From an uncultured Oscillospiraceae bacterium (lineage in GTDB: Bacteria; Bacillota; Clostridia; Oscillospirales; Acutalibacteraceae): a stretch of 64,000 bases of DNA. The notes beneath the pieces are model-generated. The model searched no databases. It was not told where the DNA came from and was given only the letters and a program-made list of their open reading frames with translations. The position numbers were made by a program, and so were the translations under genes. Each line of letters begins with the position of its first letter. Position 1 is the stretch's first letter. Positions 59,663 through 64,000 of this stretch are shown piece by piece. Location of the stretch: assembly GCA_900547445.1 (NCBI GenBank), contig URGJ01000004.1, forward strand, positions 35,660 to 99,659, given 5' to 3'.

Positions 59663-59663
59663 C

Positions 59664-60398
59664 TTAAATAACATATCCTCCGTTAATACCTAAAACCTGA
59701 CCTGTTATGTATTCGGCGTCGGGGGAGGAGAGGAAGTAGACGGCGGCGGCAATCTCGTCGGCGCTCCCCATTCTTCCGAGCGGTATTCCCTCAACGAAGC
59801 TGTTAAGCTCCTCGACCGTAAGGTTTTGATTCATACTTGTTTCAATTAACCCGGGCGCTATGCAGTTGACATTAATTCCGCTTGGCGCTAACTCTTTTGC
59901 AAGCGCCTTTGTAAGTCCTATAACCCCCGCCTTTGCGGCAGAGTAGGCGACCTCGCAGGATGCGCCGACCTGTCCCCACATAGATGAAATATTTATTATA
60001 CTGCCCGATTTTTGATTTACCATGACAGGCGCGACAGATTTACAGCAATTGAAAACGCCCTTTAAATTTACATCCATTATTTTATCAAAATCAATTTCAT
60101 CTGTTTCGGTGATAAGCCCCTGCAAGGCGACTCCCGCGTTATTTATAAGAACATCAACCGAACCGAATTTGTAAAGGGTCTCCTTTACCATAATGTCGAC
60201 CTCCATTTTGTTGGCGACATTGGCCTTTTGGGTTATCACCGAATATCCGTTGCTGACAAGTGAGCGGCATAGTATATTCGCCGACTCATACGAATCATTA
60301 TAATTGATTACAACATTATAGCCTTTCTGCGCAAAGAGTATGGCGGTTGCCGCACCTATTCCTTTAGATGAGCCAGTTACGATTACTGTCCTTTTCAT
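59664..60398 (-). CDS. Short-chain dehydrogenase/reductase (FabG-like)
   Basis: 244 residues from the ATG at 60398, with GGAGA upstream. Classical SDR: TGSSKGIGAATA (NADP(H) loop), NNAGVAL, catalytic Ser in INISSMWGQ, YSAAKAG (Tyr/Lys), IAPGLIETSMN and C-terminal ITGQVLGINGGYVI. It resembles 3-oxoacyl-ACP reductase FabG, but it stands alone with no fatty-acid genes, so the substrate is open. Upstream lies a repeat-rich region. Confidence 0.9.
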   Translation of the reverse strand: MKRTVIVTGSSKGIGAATAILFAQKGYNVVINYNDSYESANILCRSLVSNGYSVITQKANVANKMEVDIMVKETLYKFGSVDVLINNAGVALQGLITETDEIDFDKIMDVNLKGVFNCCKSVAPVMVNQKSGSIINISSMWGQVGASCEVAYSAAKAGVIGLTKALAKELAPSGINVNCIAPGLIETSMNQNLTVEELNSFVEGIPLGRMGSADEIAAAVYFLSSPDAEYITGQVLGINGGYVI

Positions 60399-60488
60399 TT
60401 TGATAGTCTCCAATCCGAAAAAATATCCTCTTAAAAATAGTATAACATACAATGAAAAATTTTTAAAGTATAAATTACAATAAATTGG

Positions 60489-60706
60489 GTTGACATAAAG
60501 TGTTGATCGGCACATATTGTGCGGTTTACATAAACAGTTTACATAACATATTAGACATAAAAAATTTGCGGTTGACATAAATTAAAAAATGTAGTATAAA
60601 TATAATATCGCTATTTAATTCGCCGCTTTTCTTTTATATCAGCCTTTTTAGAAATTCCTTATTAGTGCTTAATAATTTGGCGTTTTTGTTAATTATGTTT
60701 ACATAA
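60489..60706. repeat. Repeated (T/G)ACATAA motifs upstream of SDR and spoIIM
   Basis: Six copies of GACATAA or TACATAA, mostly preceded by GTT, at 60492, 60527, 60540, 60554, 60574 and 60700 (start positions), all in the same orientation. Copies 2-3 and 3-4 are 13 and 14 bases apart. The copy at 60574 overlaps the -35 of the promoter at 60572-60600. They look like binding sites for a regulator. Confidence 0.6.
60572..60600 (+). promoter_or_regulatory. Strong promoter in the SDR-spoIIM gap
   Basis: Perfect TTGACA (60572-60577), 17-base spacer, TATAAA (60595-60600). It reads toward spoIIM, but a terminator intervenes before the gene. Confidence 0.8.
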
Positions 60707-60775
60707 CAACATCTCAAATCAACATTTTGTGCATGCTTACGGCATGCACGCCAAAATATTGTTTTTTCTTTTTTT
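60607..60775 (+). ncRNA. Predicted terminated small RNA or attenuated leader before spoIIM
   Basis: Between the promoter (TSS expected near 60607) and a strong terminator at 60720-60775 there is no ORF with a ribosome site. The terminator has stem CAACATTTTG...GTGCATGC / GCATGCAC...CAAAATATTG and a T6-C-T7 tail. The product would be about 165 nt. It may be an sRNA, or a leader whose read-through controls spoIIM and xerD. Confidence 0.45.
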
Positions 60776-60827
60776 GAATATCTTGTCCGGGTTTCGCATA
60801 TTATTTTTTAGAAACAGGAGTGATGAT

Positions 60828-61457
60828 ATGCGAAAAGGAAAAGTATTAAGCATAAAGAATTTAAAATTTACAGAGTTTATTGCAAAAAATAATATTTTAG
60901 CGATATTAATGGTTCTTATTACAGCGGGAATTACTTTAGGAATTTTTACGGAATCAAGGTTTGAAATACTATCGCGGTATTCAGTATATTATGTTGAGCG
61001 ATTTATCGCGCTGAGGTCGGGCGTGTCTTTTTTATCGATTGCGCTTAATTCTTTCATGAGCTCCGCGCTTGTCCTGCTTGCGCTTTTTGCGGTCGGTACC
61101 TCTATGCTCGGAGTGATTCTTGTACCTTTTTTAGCAATTTTGAAAGGCATTTTTTACGGAGGCGTTTCGGCGCTTTTATATTCGGATTATTCGGTAAAGG
61201 GCATAGCCTTTAACGCCGTTTTAATCATTCCGTCCGCCTTTGTTTTTATAATTGCCTTTCTATTGGCGGCAAGGGAATCAATGCGCTTTTCGCTTGTGAT
61301 AGCAAAAATGTCTCTTCCCGGGGCTCAGTCCGTAAACCTTTCATATGATTTTAAAAATTTCTGCGGAAGATATTTGTTTATAGCGCTTATTGCCTTGGCG
61401 TCCGCCTTAACGGACGCGGTGCTTTCCTGCTCGTTTTTAGATAGTCTTATTTTATAA
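60828..61457 (+). CDS. spoIIM: Stage II sporulation protein M
   Basis: 209 residues from ATG 60828, with AGGAG 7 bases upstream. Polytopic protein of the SpoIIM (DUF95) family with about five helices: NNILAILMVLITAGITLGIF, LVLLALFAVGTSMLGVILVPF, LKGIFYGGVSALLYS, LIIPSAFVFIIAFLLAARES. In Bacillus, SpoIIM with SpoIID and SpoIIP forms the DMP complex that remodels septal peptidoglycan during engulfment. xerD follows 22 bases on, as in Bacillus, where spoIIM and ripX are near neighbours. Confidence 0.9.
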   Translation: MRKGKVLSIKNLKFTEFIAKNNILAILMVLITAGITLGIFTESRFEILSRYSVYYVERFIALRSGVSFLSIALNSFMSSALVLLALFAVGTSMLGVILVPFLAILKGIFYGGVSALLYSDYSVKGIAFNAVLIIPSAFVFIIAFLLAARESMRFSLVIAKMSLPGAQSVNLSYDFKNFCGRYLFIALIALASALTDAVLSCSFLDSLIL

Positions 61458-61479
61458 AATAATTTTTAGGAGGTATAAT

Positions 61480-62364
61480 ATGACGGATTATATTACAGCG
61501 TATAAAAATTATCTGCTTAACGTTAAAAAGTCCTCGTCAAATACTGTTGAGTCATATATGCGCGACGTCAGTCAATACTCGGAATATTGCGCCTCCTTAT
61601 CTAAAACCGCGGAAAATATAAGCTCTGATGAATTTCACCATTATCTTGATTATCTGTCTATAATAGGGAAATCCGAAGCTACTAAAACACGTATTCTTGC
61701 TTCGTTGCGCTGCTTTTACAAATTTATGATTTCCGAAGGCCTCTGCGGATCAAATCCTGCTGAATTGATTAAAATTAAAAGAACCGAAAAAAAGCTTCCC
61801 GGGATTCTTGATTCAAATGAAATTATGCTGCTGCTGTCACAGCCCGACGGTGCGGATTACAAGAGCAGGAGAGACAAGGCTATGCTTGAGCTATTGTACG
61901 CTACGGGTATCAAAGTCTCTGAGTTAATTGAGCTTACAGTAAGCAATATTAATTTGCAAATCGGTATACTGCATTTACATAATAATAAGAGTGAACGCAT
62001 AGTTCCTATGTATCCCGCGGCGGTCAAGACGGTCGCAAGCTATCTTATTAACGTGAGACCCGCCATTGTCAGCGATGAAGCGGAGGACAGGCTTTTTACA
62101 AATATGAACGGTCAGCCGATGTCTCGCCAGGGCTTTTGGAAGATTATCAAGCATTACGCCGAAAAAGCGGGAATCAAAAAGGATATTACTCCGCACACGC
62201 TCCGACATTCCTTTGCGGCGCATCTGCTTGAAAACGGCGCACAGCTTAAGGACATAAAGGAAATGCTAGGTCATTCGGATATTTCGTCAACTCAGGTCTA
62301 TGCACAGTTTGTTAAAAACAAATACACTGTTGCATACGCGAAATACCATCCGCTGGCGAAATAA
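61480..62364 (+). CDS. xerD: XerD-like tyrosine recombinase with altered catalytic residues
   Basis: 294 residues, the XerC/XerD length, with AGGAGG before the ATG. The N-terminal core-binding domain (YKNYLLNVKKSSSNTVESYM) and C-terminal catalytic domain are complete. HTLRHSFAAHLL (HxxR), LGHSDISSTQVY (His and Tyr nucleophile) are normal. The first catalytic Arg, in the usual ATGLRVSEL, is Lys145 (ATGIKVSEL), and the hairpin Lys of GKGNKER is replaced (HNNKSER, Asn168). Synteny with spoIIM supports it being the chromosomal XerD locus; whether it still resolves dimers is uncertain. Confidence 0.85.
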   Translation: MTDYITAYKNYLLNVKKSSSNTVESYMRDVSQYSEYCASLSKTAENISSDEFHHYLDYLSIIGKSEATKTRILASLRCFYKFMISEGLCGSNPAELIKIKRTEKKLPGILDSNEIMLLLSQPDGADYKSRRDKAMLELLYATGIKVSELIELTVSNINLQIGILHLHNNKSERIVPMYPAAVKTVASYLINVRPAIVSDEAEDRLFTNMNGQPMSRQGFWKIIKHYAEKAGIKKDITPHTLRHSFAAHLLENGAQLKDIKEMLGHSDISSTQVYAQFVKNKYTVAYAKYHPLAK

Positions 62365-62378
62365 ATAACATATTAAGC

Positions 62379-62405
62379 AAGGCAGGGGCACAACCTGCCT
62401 TATTT
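62379..62405 (+). terminator. Intrinsic terminator after xerD
   Basis: AAGGCAGG / CCTGCCTT stem with a 7-base loop, followed by ATTTCT. Confidence 0.75.
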
Positions 62406-62415
62406 CTATACAATT

Positions 62416-62445
62416 AATTATACTAAATGAATATTTAGTATAATT
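62416..62445. promoter_or_regulatory. Perfect 13-bp dyad upstream of the MATE gene
   Basis: AATTATACTAAAT - GAAT - ATTTAGTATAATT is a perfect palindrome of two 13-bp arms with a 4-base centre. AT-rich dyads of this size are typical of MarR/TetR-type operators. It lies about 70 bases before the MATE promoter -35. Confidence 0.65.
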
Positions 62446-62513
62446 GAGGGAGGTGGGAAAAGCTGATATTCAGAGATTTATCCCATTATTGATGTATTCT
62501 GCCACGCAGATTC

Positions 62514-62542
62514 TTGACAAAAAAATTTTGAAAGATTATAAT
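62514..62542 (+). promoter_or_regulatory. Consensus SigA promoter of the MATE gene
   Basis: TTGACA (62514-62519), 17-base spacer and TATAAT (62537-62542): both hexamers perfect. It is 36 bases before the ATG. Confidence 0.88.
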
Positions 62543-62578
62543 TTATGAGATATAGAAATATTCAGGAGTGCACTTTTA

Positions 62579-63919
62579 ATGAACAAGGATTTATCAACCG
62601 GCAAAACCTCTGCGGTGCTTTTTAAATTTTGTCTTCCTTTATTTGGCAGCATAATTTTTCAACAGTTATATAATATAGCCGATAGCTTTGTCGCGGGAAA
62701 ATTTATCGGCGAAAACGCTTTGGCTGCCGTTGGAAACAGCTATGAAATCACTTTAATTTTTATCGCGTTTGCGTTTGGTTGTAATATTGGATGTTCGGTT
62801 ATAGCGGCACAGCTTTTCGGAAGCAAAAGATATAGCGAAATGAAAACGGCTGTATATACAACACTTATTGCAGGCGGTGCTTTGTGTGCGGTTTTGGTGG
62901 TTTTAGGCGCCTGTTTTTGCACTGATTTGCTACATATAATTCACACTCCCGACAATGTGCTTGCCGACTCAAAATTGTACCTTGCTATTTATATTTTAGG
63001 TCTTCCTTTTGTGTTTTACTACAATATTGCTACAGGTATATTTTCGGCTCTCGGAGATTCAAAAACACCTTTCTTCTTCCTAACCTGCTCTTCCCTGTCA
63101 AATATTGGCATTGACATTGTATTCGTTACGGTATTCAAAATGGGAGTTGAGGGCGTTGCGTGGGCTACATTTATTTGCCAGGGCGTAAGCTGTATTTTGG
63201 CTCTTATATTTGTTTTCAGGCGTTTTAACAAGATAAAGACCGAAGAAAAGCCGAAAATATTTTCCCGCCGACTGCTTATAAAAATCACCGTCATCGCCGT
63301 TCCCAGCATATTACAGCAAAGCTTTGTATCTGTTGGTAATATTATTATTCAAGGAATTATCAACTCGTTCGGATCAGCTGTTATGGCGGGCTATTCCGCA
63401 TCAATTAAGCTCAACAACCTTGTTATCACCTCTCTCGCAACAATCGGAAACGGAATTTCAAACTTTACCGCCCAAAACCTGGGAGCAGGTAAAACCGACA
63501 GAATTAAGGAGGGCTGGCGAGCGGGCGTAGGTCTTGTTTGGCTCATCTCTGTCCCCTTCTCTATTGTTTATTTCTTCGTGGGTAAATATTTGGTTTACAT
63601 ATTCATGAATAATCCCAGCGGCACCGCAATGCAGGTCGGCGTGGAAATTCTGCGTATTTTAGCGCCGTTTTATCTGCTTATCGCTGCAAAGCTTGCTACC
63701 GACGGCGTACTGCGCGGGCTTGGCAAAATGAACCGATTTATGGCGGCTACTTTTACCGATCTTCTGCTTCGCGTAATCCTTGCCTTTATTCTTTCAAAAT
63801 ATCTTGGCGCAACAGGTATATGGCTCTCGTGGCCAATTGGCTGGTGCGCCGCGACCGTTCTCTCGTTGATTTTTTACAAAACGCTTAAATTTGAAAAGGT
63901 AACAGATAATAAAAAATAA
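62579..63919 (+). CDS. MATE-family efflux transporter
   Basis: 446-residue Na+- or H+-coupled multidrug/toxin exporter of the DinF/NorM-like branch. About 12 helices arise from two related halves: FCLPLFGSIIFQQLYNIADSF, ALAAVGNSYEITLIFIAF, YYNIATGIFSALGDSKTPFF in the first, and VPSILQQSFVSVGNIIIQGI, MAGYSASIKLNNL, LATDGVLRGLGKMNRFM in the second. AGGAGTG precedes the ATG. Substrate unknown. A perfect promoter and a dyad upstream suggest regulated but potentially strong expression. Confidence 0.92.
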   Translation: MNKDLSTGKTSAVLFKFCLPLFGSIIFQQLYNIADSFVAGKFIGENALAAVGNSYEITLIFIAFAFGCNIGCSVIAAQLFGSKRYSEMKTAVYTTLIAGGALCAVLVVLGACFCTDLLHIIHTPDNVLADSKLYLAIYILGLPFVFYYNIATGIFSALGDSKTPFFFLTCSSLSNIGIDIVFVTVFKMGVEGVAWATFICQGVSCILALIFVFRRFNKIKTEEKPKIFSRRLLIKITVIAVPSILQQSFVSVGNIIIQGIINSFGSAVMAGYSASIKLNNLVITSLATIGNGISNFTAQNLGAGKTDRIKEGWRAGVGLVWLISVPFSIVYFFVGKYLVYIFMNNPSGTAMQVGVEILRILAPFYLLIAAKLATDGVLRGLGKMNRFMAATFTDLLLRVILAFILSKYLGATGIWLSWPIGWCAATVLSLIFYKTLKFEKVTDNKK

Positions 63920-63937
63920 AAATCATTGTCATTTTTT

Positions 63938-63959
63938 TAACATTATGTTATGGTACAAT
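63938..63959 (+). promoter_or_regulatory. Possible promoter with short dyad at the window end
   Basis: TAACAT-T-ATGTTA dyad (63938-63950) next to TGGTACAAT, an extended -10 (63951-63959). The -35 is poor (TTGTCA is 22 bases away). The gene it would drive is outside the window. Confidence 0.35.
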
Positions 63960-64000
63960 AGATAGGTAACAAAATAAAAAGAAAATTCATCTCAAATATG

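Noticed and set aside
1..64000. Search for CRISPR arrays, transposases, integrases, prophage or toxin-antitoxin and defence genes
   Set aside because: No regularly spaced repeats, no transposase motifs and no phage or defence proteins were recognised; the only recombinase-like protein is the XerD homologue in conserved synteny.

Overview
The window looks like a chromosomal segment of a Gram-positive, endospore-forming, anaerobic member of the Clostridia, probably a gut-type Oscillospiraceae/Ruminococcaceae lineage. The evidence is a set of sporulation genes (ylbJ, yqfC, yqfD, ymxH, spoIVB, spoIIM, a BofC-like gene), clostridial gene order (smc-ftsY; rdgB-yhbY-nadD-yqeK-rsfS-leuS; yqfC-yqfD-phoH-ybeY-era-yqzL-recO-mutS2), T-box and lysine riboswitches, rubrerythrin, and SigA-type promoters with GGAGG ribosome binding sites. 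The genus is inference. I saw no prophage, transposase, CRISPR array or plasmid backbone.

Layout. 1-8.4 kb: 3' part of smc, then ftsY and a tightly packed nucleotide/NAD/ribosome-assembly/leuS run. 8.4-13.5 kb: secG, rpsU with its own consensus promoter and terminator, yqeG, an endonuclease IV-like gene, a Ca2+-type P-ATPase with altered catalytic motifs, luxS. 13.5-19.2 kb: DUF951, prfA, tsaC/sua5, coaE, M18 aminopeptidase, mnmE. 19.2-25.6 kb: BofC-like gene, malic enzyme, an unknown membrane-anchored protein, ireB, and pheST (minus strand) behind a Phe T-box. 25.6-29.2 kb: DUF436 gene, an intergenic tract of palindromes and repeats, a T-box-controlled Lrp regulator plus aminotransferase, and tRNA-Gln and tRNA-His (minus) with several terminator hairpins. 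29.2-42.2 kb: the sporulation/RNA-maturation/repair block, rubrerythrin, a small cluster of unknown membrane proteins, ymxH and spoIVB. 42.2-49.7 kb: a lipoprotein, an XRE repressor divergent from uvrC with paired operators, a lysine-riboswitch NhaC-family transporter, a DUF4177 gene bracketed by inverted repeats, a TtcA-like enzyme, an OGG1-type glycosylase and a DUF6062 gene. 49.7-59.6 kb: a sugar locus with an mglBAC-like ABC transporter, a small InlB-repeat membrane protein, a YesN/YesM two-component system with its own sugar-binding lipoprotein, and an aldo-keto reductase. 59.6-64 kb: an SDR reductase (minus), a repeat-rich intergenic region with a predicted terminated small RNA, spoIIM, a XerD homologue with altered catalytic residues, and a MATE transporter.

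How the genes work together. Most of the window is core cell biology: chromosome handling (Smc, MutS2, RecO, UvrC, XerD), protein targeting (FtsY, SecG), translation (LeuS, PheST, RF1, MnmE, TsaC, YbeY, Era, RsfS) and sporulation. RNA-based amino-acid sensing occurs at three loci (pheST, lrp-aminotransferase, nhaC). The sugar locus reads as one sensory-transport unit in which a lipoprotein plus Cache-type kinase would tell an AraC-type regulator to control the neighbouring transporter.

I found no clear-cut undescribed multi-gene system. The best leads are smaller: the XRE/uvrC operator pair, the P-ATPase and XerD active-site changes, the leader RNA before spoIIM with its repeated ACATAA motifs, the palindromic repeat families, and the unexplained InlB-repeat protein in the sugar operon.
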